From: Humulus lupulus
Taxonomy: Eukaryota > Streptophyta > Magnoliopsida > Rosales > Cannabaceae
Direction: 5' to 3'
Length of the DNA stretch: 64,000 nucleotides
NCBI RefSeq assembly: GCF_963169125.1
Contig: NC_084799.1
Location: 66,758,643 to 66,822,642 of the forward strand
Shown here: positions 10,906 to 22,620 of the stretch, one piece after another
Layout of the letters: every line of letters starts with the position of its first letter
Position numbering within the stretch: position 1 is the first letter of the stretch
Notes under the pieces: generated by a model
The model's input: the letters and a program-made list of their open reading frames with translations, nothing else
What the model was told of the DNA's origin: nothing
Database searches by the model: none
Made by a program: the position numbers and the translations under genes

Positions 10906-11634
10906 GAGGCTGAGGTAAAAGAAACTTCGAAGGATGTTTGACTGGCTGTCTAGATTGATGTAGTCTCCATAATCTCTAAGGAGAGCCTACCCAGGAGAAA
11001 TTCTATGGTAACCCTACACTTAGGATCTAATGGAATGGGATGGATTTCGAGGTCTGGGTCTGGATATACGGCGAACCACAGTCTCCTACTTTTTTCTTCT
11101 TCAACATTCGCAACCTGGCGTCGAAAGTGAGCTCAAATATCTTCTCGCTCGAGGCATTCATTGTGTTCCTGAATTAACCATTGATTGTGAATAAATAGAA
11201 ATTAAACTTGGTGAGACAGTATGTGGTAAGGGATTGCAAGCTCAGGCTCCCACCGATTCTTAGAAGAATGCATCATATAACAAGAAAGAAAAGGGTGAAG
11301 GTCTATCACTTAGAAAGAATAGAAAGAAAATATATTAATAACTCGAGCTCACAATCTTAAGATAACGAGATAGAGTAATTCGAGCCTGAAGACTCAAAAT
11401 AGTGAGGCTATTCGAATGCCATAACAAGGCTATTATAAGCTCGGGGCACCAAAAGTAGATCCATGCGAGAGTGGGATGGTTACTTCCAATTTGGAGTATC
11501 CCGAATTTCTAGAAAGAAATGGTCAGTTACCCAAAAGGGGGATATCATCAGTTTATGAGCATTAAAACCCTAGTTCTTGTACTACAAAAAACCTATAACA
11601 TATTTCCCCACAACCTAAAAAAACCATTTTCACC
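10906..11634 (+). other. Non-coding interior of element H
   Basis: About 730 bases without a recognisable frame, repeat or promoter. It lies between the RT remnant and LTR C and continues, after LTR C, at 58898. I read the two parts as the untranslated 3' interior of H. Confidence 0.4.
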
Positions 11635-11639
11635 AGTTT
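11635..11639. repeat. Target-site duplication AGTTT, left copy (LTR C)
   Basis: AGTTT directly precedes the TG start of LTR C and recurs exactly at 58893-58897, 47 kb away, right after the other end of the LTR. Confidence 0.65.
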
Positions 11640-12041
11640 TGTAATGACCTCCTAATCCAGGCTCATTACACTGTGTACTTTAAATTGTTTCAGACTTGCT
11701 AATCAAGTCATTTTGCTTAAAATGTGTAACTATGGTTAATGTCAAGGGTTAGGGTTAAAAAATTTGGTCAAGGAACTGTTGACTTTATTTAAAAAGTTTA
11801 TATATTCATGGGATCCCAAAATATTACAACCAAACTTCTAAGAAGGTATATGTACATAAAAAATTATATCCAGTCGACCTAAGCGGCAAAAACAGGGCTA
11901 TAACCCTAGTACATCTGAGATACCCTCGGGTCTGGTGGTCGAGCAACCGCATATGTACACGCCACCACCGAAGCTCTCCAGCTCATGGTTATTCAAGATT
12001 TTCTTTCCCCATACCTGCACCACAAAGCACCTGTGAGCCAA
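11640..12041 (-). repeat. LTR C, first part
   Basis: Starts TGTAATGACCTCC and resembles the starts of the B LTRs (12042, 18111) and the LTR at 63272. The shared order is CTCGCTAATCGAGTC-like text, then a GGGATCCCAAAA box, GACCTAAGCGGCAAAA, and ACCCTCGG with CATATGTACAC. It breaks at the element B insertion (GCCAA, 12037-12041) and resumes at 20846. The minus orientation is inferred from the B LTRs. Confidence 0.75.
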
Positions 12042-14761
12042 TGTAACACCCTACTTCCCAGGGACCGTTACGGTGTGCATTTTAAACAGTGCTAAACTCG
12101 CTAATCGAGTCATTTGGCCATAATCGTGTAACTAAGTGTGATTAACGATTTAGGGTTAAAAATTTTGGTTGAAGATACAACGTTTCACTAAACCGTTTAC
12201 TGTACACATTGGGATCCCAAAAATATATTTTAAAGGTTTATTACAACAAAATATTTACAACCAGCAGACCGAAGCGGCAAAATAGGGCTTATCCCTAGTT
12301 CCTCTTTCAACCCTCGGCCATGGCAGTCGAGTAGCCGCATATGTACACATCGTAACCTAAGCTCTCCAACTCAAGGATGGTCCAGCTTTCTTTTGCCTTT
12401 ACCTACACCACATAGCAACTGTGAGCAGAAGCTCAGAAAAAAAACCCAATATGCTCATGAATAGGTAATAACATGTTACTAAATCATTATAGCATGCCTA
12501 GCAATCATATCCCTATTCATGCAAGCAAGCAAGTCCAAATAAATGATTATGGGGTCTTGCGTCTGAATAGATGACTAATGAGTCAATCTCTGGGGACCTG
12601 CTTCTTGAATAGATGACTAATGAGTCAATCTCTGGGGACATACTTCTTGAATAGATGACTAATGAGTCAATATCTGGGTATATGTTCCCTGAATAGATGA
12701 CTAACAAGTCTATCTCTGTCTAGGTGACTAATGAGTCACGCCCTATATAGGTGACTAATGAGTCACACTCTGTATAGATGACTAATGAGTCTATCTCTGT
12801 ATAGATGACTAATGAGTCTATCTATGTGTAGATGATTTATGAGTCTATCTATGTGTAGATGACTAATGAGTCTATCTTTGGGTAGATGACTAATGAGTCT
12901 ATCTCTGAGGTCCCATGCCCTCCTAGCCATATGACGTTCCAGTCACCTGAGCTTATAGCCTTGGCTCTATGTAATTAGCCTTTAGACTAGACAAGCACTT
13001 TTGTTTTCATCGAACTTAGGGTCGGTCAAGCTTTTCATGCTTATGATGATAATGCTTATGTCGATTAGATCTAATTTTTTCGGCTTGCGTTAAACACGCT
13101 AATACCGTTCTTGACTCATAAGCTAATACCACATGACCAGTGCTCAGTACTACTGTCGAACATGACTAATGAGTCACAACTTCACAGTCAATATTGACAC
13201 CATTGTCGATTCCTGAATCACAGGTCAGTTCCATTCACAAGTAAGCAATGCAACCAGGCATATATCATATGTCAAATATCCAAATGTAGGGCATTCATCA
13301 TGCTTACTCAACAATCACTAGCATAATTATGATCATGCAAAATTACAGAGACTGAAGCTCTGATCAATTGTATATTCAACATTCATGCCATGCCCTAATC
13401 ACATGTATCTTATGCATCACATGCATCACATACTGGGTGTAGTTTTCTTACCTTTCGTCCCAGCATAGATTACCAATAAACAAGCCACAAGCACGATCCT
13501 ATTTCCAAGCCCCTAGTGATAACCTAATCACAACCATAATATAAAACCTCATCAAAATGAGTAAATAAATACTTCCAGACTGAACCCAAGTCTCCGGGAC
13601 GTCGCATCCCACCCAACTAGGTAGTAGGATCGATCCCAGGCCCCTAGAGTTAAGTTCCCATGACTAAAACCAAATCTAGGAAAAATTTCCCTTAAGCGCC
13701 GCGACCCTCAATACCCTATGTCGCGGCCCTACCTGCCCAATAGCCAGCCTTTTCTATGACTATGTCCAGCGTCGTGGCATACCAACCTTATGTCGCGGCC
13801 CTACCTGCCCAATAGCCAGCCTCCTCCTTCTTCAAGCCTGGACTGTGGCGCATAAGAACAAGGTCACGGCCCAACCACGAACCCAGCTAAAAACCTCATT
13901 TTCTCCATTTAAAAACTTTCCAAAAACCTACCCAAACATATCCAAATCCCAAAATAAAAGTTCCCAAACATCCCCATGATCCAAAACCAATAAAACCCAA
14001 GCCTCAATCAAATCAAAAACTCATCAAAACACAAAACTTGAATTACCTCCGATTGAGTAGTTTCCCTGGTAAATCCTCTGGCTAAAAACTTTTAATCTTC
14101 CCTAGAATCGCTATGCCTCAATCCTTGCTTGAATCCAAGTCCTAAAACTCAAGTTTCCTTCGAAAATGCGATCAGATGTCAAAAATGGAACTTTGAAGGA
14201 GAGAGAACGTACTGAACATTCTTTTATTATTCTAACAGGTTACTTTATGCTTAAGTAACCTCAAGAAAATCCTAATGCTCGGGGTCCCGAAAACGCTCCC
14301 GGAGGTAAAATAGTAAAAACTCTCAGAATTTCCCATTGATCTCACTAACTCACAATTTATCATTAAATATTTATTCCCATTACCAATATCATGGTAATGT
14401 GCTAAATACCCCTTGACTCACTCCGAGTCAAATATAAATCCCATTGTGACTTTCCCACTACTTTTCCTCCTAGGATCGTCTCGTGCTGTGTAACCCAAGC
14501 ATAACCAAATAATAATGAAGCACTATACATATGCCAAATATGCCCAAAATGGCCAAAATATGAAAATTGTCCAATTAAATAGAAATGGGCCCACATGCAT
14601 ATTTAATTCACCTAAACATGCATATCAAGTCATATTATGAGTTATTAACATATTCACATAAAGATACACATAAATATCACATAATCATATAACTCCAAGA
14701 TTTTCCATCATGGCCCCCTAACCAAGGCACTAAGCCTTATTAGGAAATTGGGGTCATTACA
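12042..14761 (-). repeat. 3' LTR of element B (2,720 bases)
   Basis: Begins TGTAACACCCTAC and ends GGGTCATTACA on the + strand. It contains an 11-copy motif array (12566-12905). The 5-base duplication lies outside its left end, and the polypurine tract lies outside its right end. Confidence 0.9.
12566..12905. repeat. Array of TGACTAATGAGTC motifs in the B 3' LTR
   Basis: Eleven units of 25-45 bases each carry AGATGACTAATGAGTC or a close variant. Five have the full TGAGTCA. The core TGACT-AATG-AGTCA is an imperfect inverted repeat, and TGAGTCA is the known GCN4/bZIP binding core. The copy in the other LTR (18636-18980) is similar but differs in unit number and detail. Confidence 0.85.
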
Positions 14762-14776
14762 ACTATCCCCTCCTTA
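14762..14776 (-). promoter_or_regulatory. Polypurine tract of element B
   Basis: TAAGGAGGGGATAGT on the minus strand, directly before the 3' LTR TG. It follows AAATTTCGAGGATGAAATTT, the text that normally ends the pol region of this gypsy group (A2 has AAATTTCGAGGACGAAATTC at 49157). Confidence 0.8.
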
Positions 14777-16612
14777 TAGAAATTTCATCCTCGAAATTTA
14801 TCTAAACAGCCCAGAATATAAATTCCCCATATCTGATTCAAATTCCCAGGTCGCTACCTTGACCTCACTGTTTCTGTCTAATACCTTAATCAAAGGTACA
14901 ACTTTGTTTCTCCAAACTCTGTTCTTTTTGTCTCATATCTGGACTGGCTATTCCTAAGAGGATAACTTAGCCTCTAATTCTAGATTCTCATAACTCAACA
15001 CATGAGTCTCATCTACACATGCCTCCTTGACATGAACAATATGAAATACACTGTATACTAATCAGTTGTGTTACTTGTCCTTACTGATAGAAGTGAACTC
15101 ACTTTAAATACTGGTCCATAATGACCCAAACCAACTCATGCTGACCCACTAACCTGGGCAGCCCCACCGCGAAACCTATCACGATGTTTCCTTATTTCCA
15201 CTATGGAATACTCAAAGGCTACAATAGCCTTACTAGTTTCTGATACTCTGTCTTGACCTGCTAACAGGTTGAGAACATTGTCATGTATTCCATTATGTCC
15301 CTCTCCATCCCAAGCTACCACTATAAAGCTCCCAGATCTTAACACATTTTTTTATGATGCCTGGATGAACAGAATAAAAGGTAGTATAAGATTCATCCAG
15401 AATCTCCCATTTCATTTCAGTGTCCATCGGATCCAAATCCGATCCTTATACCACAATAATCTCACACCTGACACTGTATAATCCTTAGCTAATCCAGCTA
15501 AGACATTCCCCTAAATATTCCTATATGTGGTTCACTTAACTGTTTTTCCCCTTTGATCCTCTCTGAAAGAGTAAACTCAAGTGTACAGCTGGCCACCTGG
15601 CCCACCAGTAACTCTACTCTAGTTCTGGTCATATCCTTCAAATAACATGACGTATAGGAAATCACCTTTCCCTGTCATTGAGGTGTCATAACAACCTACA
15701 AACTGATTCTAATTTGTAAAAAGACTCAGAACTCTTTCACAAAGTACATATAACATCCTGCCCATCCAAGGAGACTCCTGCCCTCTGAGGCGCTCCTTGA
15801 CCTTGGAAAATCTCCAACTGAGAGTACACTACAATACCATCAATCAAAACGATCACAAATCTAATTAAGATAATCCTTAAATACTTTATTCATCTAATCC
15901 ATCAAAACAACTCAGCATTCTTAGTGCCCTTATCCAATATAAAAGCAGTCTTCCACATATCCTTATCCCCGATCTCTAGCTAGAAATAACCAGATCAAAG
16001 ATCCACCTTGAAGAATACCATCTTACTCAATATGAGCCTTTATTTCTTACAGCTCTGCTAAAGCTGTATAGTACAGTACCCTAGACCTGATTCCGTCTCT
16101 GGCACCAATCTAATCACCATTCTATCTCTTTATGTGAGAGTAATCCTGATCAATCTCATGGAAGCACATCCAGAAACTCATAGACTAATCCAGTTTGTCC
16201 TAGTCTCACTGGCACGACCTAAGTGGTATCCACCACGCTAGCTAAGAGTTTTATGCATCCTCCTTCAATAGATTTCTAGCTCTAAGTACAAATGTCATAA
16301 ACACGGTGCCAACTACTACAAGGGTTTCTCACTCTCAAACCTAAGAGTTACTATCCTTTCCTTGCAATCTATAATTGCCTCCATACTTGGCTAACCAATC
16401 TATATCCAAGATCATACTAAAGTCAGTCATAACCAATCCTATCGAACCAACTGATGAGTCCCTTCCGTAATAACCTAACTCATCTCAACATAACCATGCA
16501 ATCTACATACCAAATCTATGCCTCTCTAGATGCAACAAGGAAAGCACAACATGGTACCAAAATCCAGTCAGTACAATACAAAATTAGAACTAGGAAGCTG
16601 ACCTACCACCCC
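14777..16612 (-). pseudogene. Degraded protease, integrase end and chromodomain-like remains of element B
   Basis: No long frame survives, but pieces are readable on the minus strand. Near 16380-16430 MTDFSMILDIDWLA matches the GMDWLA end of the gypsy protease. At about 14960-15020 DETHVLSYENLELE is readable, followed by LIKVLDRNSEVKVATWE and FESDMGNLY (toward 14800). These match the integrase C-terminus and chromodomain-like tail seen intact in A2 (48950-49150). RT and RNase H were not recognised, and the region is too short to hold them, so an internal deletion is likely. Many stops and frameshifts are present. Confidence 0.6.
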
Positions 16613-17584
16613 TCAGGAACCAGCCTCAGTCTCAGTCTCAGACTCTGACTGCATCAGAATGAACACTCGAGCTGGAGTCAAGCTGTCCACCCCTTTTTGC
16701 TCATCTTTCCTCCGTCCTGGGCAATCCTTCATAAATTGCCCAACCATTCCACATAAGAAACATGCCTTTGCTCGGCATTCTCCCAGATGACGCCTCTTGC
16801 ACCGAGCGCATTTTGGATAAGTCCTCCAGTTCTTATTCTTGCTCAAACCAATAAACGGAGGTGTCACTGTCTGAGCTCCGTGATCTCTAGCACTCTCCTT
16901 TATAGTCTCATTTCCTGTGTTCTCAAGAGTAAGAGCCTTCCCTACCACCTGAGCGTAGGTAGATATTTCATGCACTGGGGAAACTTTAATGCCCTGAGGT
17001 ATTTTGGGATTCAATCCCTGAATAAACCTTTCCTTCCAATCTACATCCGTGGGTACCATATCAAAAGCAAACTTGGCTAACCCATCAAATCTATTAACAT
17101 ACTCGGTTACAGTTGTGTTTCCCTGAACAAGGTTCAGAAACTCATTCATCTTAACAGTCTTGACTGCATCACAATAATATCTTTCATTAAACAGCTGCCT
17201 AAATTCTTTCTAGTCCATCACAGCTGTGTCTCGTTTCTGGGACACTACTTCCCACCATGTCTGGGCATCATCCCACAATACATATGTAGCACAGATCACC
17301 CTATCGTGACCTACCACTCCCATACTGTCGATAATGGAACTGATCATGCCCATCCATTGCTCAGCTCTGAATGGATCTAGGCCTTCCTCAAAGACTTGAG
17401 GGTAATACTCCTGGAATCTTCCATAGAGAAATTGCCACCTATTCTCAACCCTAGGCTGAGCCAATACTGGTGCTACTCCTGGCATAACAAAGGAAGAGGT
17501 GTTCCCTGAAATTTTTTGCTGCTGTTTAAAACACCTCATCTCTTCCTCTTGCCTCTGCAATCTTAATTTCACATCTGTAACCAC
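16613..17584 (-). pseudogene. gag: Gag of element B, one in-frame stop
   Basis: Minus-strand Gag, open from before 17584 to a TAG at 17212-17210 and then in the same frame to 16613. The stop replaces a tryptophan codon: family members read MTWxxFxxLF where this copy has MD, stop, KEFRQLF. The first part carries FYGRFQEYYPQVFEEGLDPF and the Gag core. The second has a FLNLVQGNTTVTEYVNRFDG motif, then a zinc-knuckle region with CARCKRRHLGEC and CFLCGMVGQFMKDC. In the second box the usual His is replaced (GQF), so nucleic-acid binding is probably lost. It ends just before protease remnants. Confidence 0.82.
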
Positions 17585-18095
17585 CTGCTGGACTTTTGAG
17601 GGGCAGGTGAAGAACTCAAACCCTGGCTGTAATTCCCACCCTCAGTATAACCACCACCAGGTCTCATTATCTACCTTGGATACGTACCTGCTGAATGATC
17701 TGCAGTCAATAACTTGACCTATTTAACATGATGCTCATATTCAAAAGCCTTCCCCATGGGTACAATCACAAATCACTATAGTGCTAAAACACATGCCCAT
17801 AGTTATTTTTTCATCAATTCATAACCCTGCTCTTCCAACTCCAGCATGCAATTATCACATTCATATATATATATATATTCACAGAGCATGTAATCATATA
17901 ATCATATTAATGGTCAAAAGCCAGGCTCTATTAGAATCTCATGCTCCTTAGTACAATTTGTAGGTAAAGCATTTACATTGTATTTAAGAAGTTAAGCACA
18001 TAACCACATAAATAGTTACTATAGACTGAGTGAAGATATCTTTAGTGATGAGTGTATATGCCCAGCTTGTCTTCAGGAACCCTTAACCTTGGCTC

Positions 18096-18107
18096 GCTCT
18101 AATACCA
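18096..18107 (-). promoter_or_regulatory. Primer-binding site of element B
   Basis: TGGTATTAGAGC on the minus strand, three bases from the 5' LTR end. One change from the initiator-Met tRNA consensus TGGTATCAGAGC. Confidence 0.85.
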
Positions 18108-18110
18108 AGT

Positions 18111-20840
18111 TGTAACGCCCTACTTCCCAGGGACCGTTACCGTGTGCATTTTAAACAGTGCTAAACTCGCTAATCGAGTCATTTGGCCATAATCGTGTAA
18201 CTAAGTATGATTAACGATTTAGGGTTAAAATTTTTAGTCAAAGATACAATGTTTCCCTAAAACATTTACTGTATACATTGGGATTCCGAAAATATATTTT
18301 AAAGGTTAATTATAACAAAATATTTACAATCATCCGACCTAAGTGGAAAAATAGGGTTTATCCCTAGTTCCTCTTTAAACCCTTGGCCTTGGAGGTCGAG
18401 CAGCTGCATATGTACACATCGTCACCTAAGCTCTCCAACTCAAGGATGGTCCATCTTTCTTTTGCCTTTACCTGCACCACATAGCACCCGTGAGCAAAAA
18501 CTTAGAAAAAAAAACTCAATATGCTCATGAACAGGTAATAACATGTTACTAAATCATGATAGCATGCATAGAAATAATATCCCTATTCATGCATGTAAGC
18601 AAGTCCAAATAAATGATTATGGGGTCCTGCGTCTGAATAGATGACTAATGAGTCAATCTTTGGGGACCTGCTTCTTGAGTAGATGACTAATGAGTCAATC
18701 TCTGGGGACCTGCTTCGTGAATAGATGACTAATGAGTCAATCTCTGGGTATATGCTCCCTGAATAGATGACTAATAAGTCTATCTATGTCTAGGTGACTA
18801 ATGAGTCACGCCCTATATAGGTGACTAATGAGTCACACTCTCTATAGGTGACTAGTGAGTCACACTCTTTATAGATGACTAATGACTATATCTTTGTGTA
18901 GATGACTAATGAGTCTATCTCTGTGTAGATGACTAATGAGTCTATCTCTGTGTAGATGACTAATAAGTCTATCTCTGAGGTCCCATGCCCTCCTAGCCAT
19001 ATGACGTTTCAGTCACATGAGCTTATAGCCCTGGCTCTATATAACTAGCCTATAGACTAGACAAGCGCTTTTGTTATCATCGAACTTAGGGTCGGTCAAA
19101 CATTTTATGCTTATGATGATAATGCTTATGTCAATTAGATCTAATCTTTTCGGCTTGCGTTATACACGCTAATACCGTTCTTGATTCATAAGCCAATACC
19201 ATACGACCAGTGCTTAGTACTACTGCCAAACTTGACTAATGAGTCACAGCTGCATAGTCAATATTGACACCATTGCTGATTCCTGACTCAGAGGCCAGTT
19301 CCATTCACAAGTCAGCAATGAAATGAGGCATATATCATAAGTCAAATATCCAAATGTAGGGCATTCATCATGCTTACACAACAATCACTAGCATAATTAT
19401 GATCATGCACAATTACAGAGACTCAGGCTCTGATCAATCTCATATTCAACATTCACGCCATGGCCTAATCACATGTGTCTTATGCATCTCACGCATCACA
19501 TACTTGGTGCAATTTTCTTACATTTTGTCCAAGCACATGTTACCAATAAACAAGCCACAAGCACGATCCTGTTTCCAAGCCCCTAGTGATAACCTAGTCA
19601 CAACCATAATATGAAACCTCATCAAAATGAGTAAATAAATAATTCTGGACCAAACCCAAGCCTCCGGGACGTCGAATCCCACTCAACTGGGTAGTAGGAT
19701 TGATCCCAAGACCCTAGAGTAACGTTCCCATGACTAAACCCAAATCTGGGAAAAAATTACCTTAAGCACCTCGGCCCTCCAAACCCTATGTCGCAGCCCG
19801 CCTCCAGACAGAAGCCAGCCTCTTCTCTAACTATGCCAAATGTCGTGGCATACCAACCTTATGCCGCGACCCTACCTACCCAACAGCCAGCCTCCTGCCT
19901 CTTCAAGATTGGGTCGCGGCGCCCAAGAACAAGGCCGCGATCAAACCACGAACCCAGCCAAAAACCTCATTTTCTCCATTTAAAAACCTTCCAGAAACAT
20001 ACCCTAACATATCCAAATCCCAAATTCAAAGTTCCCAAGCATCCCCATGATCCAAAACCAACAAAACCCAAGCCTCAATCAAATCAAAAACTCATCAAAA
20101 CACAAAATCTAATCCAAGCTTAAAAACTTTAAAATTTTAGAACTAAAAATTTGAATTACCTCTGATTGAGTTGTTTCCTAGCTAAATCGTCCGGCTAAAA
20201 AGCTTCTAATCTTCCCTAGAATCGCTATGCCTCGATTCTCGCTTGAGTCTGAGTCCTAAAACTCAAGTTTCCTTCGAAAATACGATCGGATGTCGAAAAT
20301 GGAACTTTGAGGGAGAGAGAACGTACTGAACATTCTTTTATTATTCTGACAGGCTACTTCAAGCTTAAGTAACCTCAAGCAAATCCTAATGCTTGGGGTC
20401 CCGAAAACTCCCCCAGAGGTAAAATAGTCAAAACTCCCAGATTTTTCCCCTGATCTCACTAACTCGCAATTTATCATCAAATATTTATTCCCATTACCCA
20501 ATATCCCAGGAATGTGCTAAATACCACTTGACTCACTCTGAGTCAAGTATAAATCCCATTGTACTAGTTTGCCTCCTAGGATCGTTTCGTGCTGTGTAAC
20601 CCAAGCATAACCAAATAATAATGAAGCACCACACATATGCCGAATATGCCCAAAATGGCCAAAATATGAAAATTGCCTAATTAAACAGAAAAGGGCCCAC
20701 ATACATATTTAATACACCTAAACATGCATATCAAGTCAATGATACACATAAATATCACATAATCATATAATTCCAAGATTTTCCATCCTGCCCCCCTAAC
20801 CAAGGCACTAAGCCTTATTTAGGAAATTTGGGTTGTTACA
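18111..20840 (-). repeat. 5' LTR of element B (2,730 bases)
   Basis: Begins TGTAACGCCCTAC and ends GGGTTGTTACA on the + strand. It is collinear with 12042-14761 throughout, including the motif array and the shared stretch GAAGCACYACACATATGCC / GAAGCACTATACATATGCC. Confidence 0.9.
18636..18980. repeat. Array of TGACTAATGAGTC motifs in the B 5' LTR
   Basis: Same array as in the 3' LTR, with about eleven units. Two units here read GTGACTAATGAGTCAC or GTGACTAGTGAGTCAC, which are almost fully palindromic. Confidence 0.85.
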
Positions 20841-22140
20841 GCCAAGGCTCAGCATGAAAACTCAACATGTGCATGAACAGAAAATACAAATTTCCATATA
20901 CTTATTTAGCATCTCCAACAGTAATAACCTACTCATACAGTCATTCAATTACAAATAAATGGTCATTGGACCAATTTGGGGCCGCTGCTTTGAACAGTTG
21001 ACCATAGAGTCAACCCCAGGGCTCTATGCCCTAGCTATGTGACCATAGAGTTCCCTGGGGCCCTCCACCTTAGCTCTAAGTGACTCGCCATAGAGCTAGC
21101 CAAACACCTTTGGTTTTCCAATGACCTTATGGTTAGCCAACGTAATAGTACGTTGCTGATTTAGGCCTAAGCCTTTCGAGTAGTGCACAACGAGCTATAG
21201 TCGTCCTTGACTAATAAGTCAAGCCCTGACTTAGGTATTCGAATATCAATACAGAAACAAATATGGATAGGCATACCTCAACAAAATAAACATGTATACA
21301 TGTTAATCACATAACATCATGAGGTAATCGTAATCATAGTAATAACCACGCTTAATTAACAGGCCACACCGTAGCCATGCTAACCATGCGAATAGTCATA
21401 CGACACTTAAGCATATAGAACTATTCAAGTATGTTTAACAGATAAGTGAACTGAAACATTAACGTTCTCTGGGCTCAAGCCCTAATAATAATTATTATTA
21501 AGAGTTTAGCCAAGCCCTAATCACACATAACATATATTGGGTGCAGTTTTCTTACCTCAGGTTCGAGTATAATGTAAAATAAGAATGACCCTCGAGCACG
21601 ATCCCGGTTTTGAGCCCCTAGCGATAACCTAGTCACAACCATAATATAGGATTCCATTAATAATGAGCAATTAAAAGCTTCCTGACCGAGTCCTAGCCTC
21701 TGGGGCCTTGAACTCTACTGAACCGGGTAATCGAATTGATCCCAAGCCCTAAGGAAAAGGTTCCCATCACTAAAATCTCACCAAGGCCAAAACAACCAAG
21801 GAGGGACACGACCTGCCCTTGAAGGTTGCGACGCGCCCCTCAGGGCAGACGCCCTCCTCCTCTGGTAAAGTGACACAAGTCACCACCTGCCCTTGAGAGT
21901 CGTGGCACGCCTCCCAGATAGGGGCCTCCCAGGGTCCTGGGTTCGTTTGAGTCGCAGCCCCTCAAGAACAGAGCCACGACTTAGCCCTACGAACCCAGAT
22001 TTCTTTCATTTTTCAACAACCAAAACCAACTAAAACTATCCCAATTTTACCCCAAAACTATAATTCAACCATCACAACTTTAATATCTTCCCAGCTGCAA
22101 AACCCAACTAAAAATTAGTTGCAAAAATTTTCAAAATACC
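20841..22140 (-). repeat. LTR C, second part (with GCCAA duplication)
   Basis: The first five bases are the right GCCAA copy. From 20846 the text continues LTR C after the B insertion (AGGCTCAGCATGAAAAC, cf. 63654 AAGGCTCATTAAGAAAAC). It follows the B LTR in order but lacks the 340-base motif array: GACCATAGAGT repeats (20999-21100), CGTAATAGTACG, and the CTAGCGATAACCTAGTCACAA box. It stops at 22140 where remnant D begins. Confidence 0.75.
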
Positions 22141-22340
22141 TGTTGACCCTTGATTTGGCCAACGACACAGAGTCAAAATAACGACAAAGAACAAAAAGGA
22201 AATCAAGAAGAGAATCAAATGGAAAGAAAATGACACAAGCAATTTATAGTGGTTCAGCCCCAACTAGATGGTAATGACCTACGTCCACTTAGTGTTCTTA
22301 TTGATACTGAATCCCAAAATTCTGATCAAAGAACTAGGGT
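22141..22340 (-). repeat. 3' LTR fragment of element D
   Basis: Starts TGTTGACCCTTGATTTGGCC and matches the LTR part of every array unit further right. It ends at about 22340, where protease coding sequence begins, so the rest of this LTR and of pol is deleted. Confidence 0.75.
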
Positions 22341-22620
22341 TCCTGCTGTAACTAGGAGCCTAATCGACCCTATTGGTGCGAGTCCTTTTCCAGAAAAACA
22401 TAAATGTTTTGATTGCACGGCTCCAGGTCCTTGACGGACAACTCCATCCTCTCCAGTGAAGACTTATACAAGATTTTGACTGAGCTCCCTGTATCAACCA
22501 ACACCCTCTTAACCATCATATTGGCAATCTGGACGTCCACGACCAGCGGATCTGAATGTGGGAATCAGACATGCTGGGCATCGTCCACAGAGAAGGTAAT
22601 CAACTCCTCCTCTTTCAAGC
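22341..22620 (-). pseudogene. Aspartic protease fragment, element D
   Basis: On the minus strand translation gives TFSVDDAQHVWFPHSDPLVV, then VKRVLVDTGSSVKILYK with the catalytic DTGSS (about 22480-22500). It then continues in a shifted frame with GKGLAPIGSIRLLVTAGTLV to the LTR junction. This is the Tat/Ogre-type protease and linker, truncated before RT. The active-site triad is intact, but the domain is not complete. Confidence 0.75.

Larger units (their letters stand above)
12042..20840 (-). mobile_element. Element B: structurally complete Ty3/gypsy retrotransposon with decayed genes
   Basis: Two collinear LTRs (12042-14761 and 18111-20840) flank a 3.35 kb interior. Perfect GCCAA duplications sit at 12037-12041 and 20841-20845. 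On the minus strand the 5' LTR is at the right, followed by a primer-binding site (18107-18096), gag (17584-16613), degraded pol, and a polypurine tract (14776-14762) before the 3' LTR. The interior is too short for a full gag-pol, so pol is partly deleted. Over the first ~235 bases the LTRs differ at roughly 20 positions by eye, so the insertion is fairly old. It landed in LTR C. Confidence 0.92.

Noticed and set aside
12566..12905. Regularly spaced repeats that look like a CRISPR array
   Set aside because: Spacing is uneven (25-45 bases), the spacers are themselves similar, there is no cas gene, and the block is duplicated in both LTRs of a plant retrotransposon.
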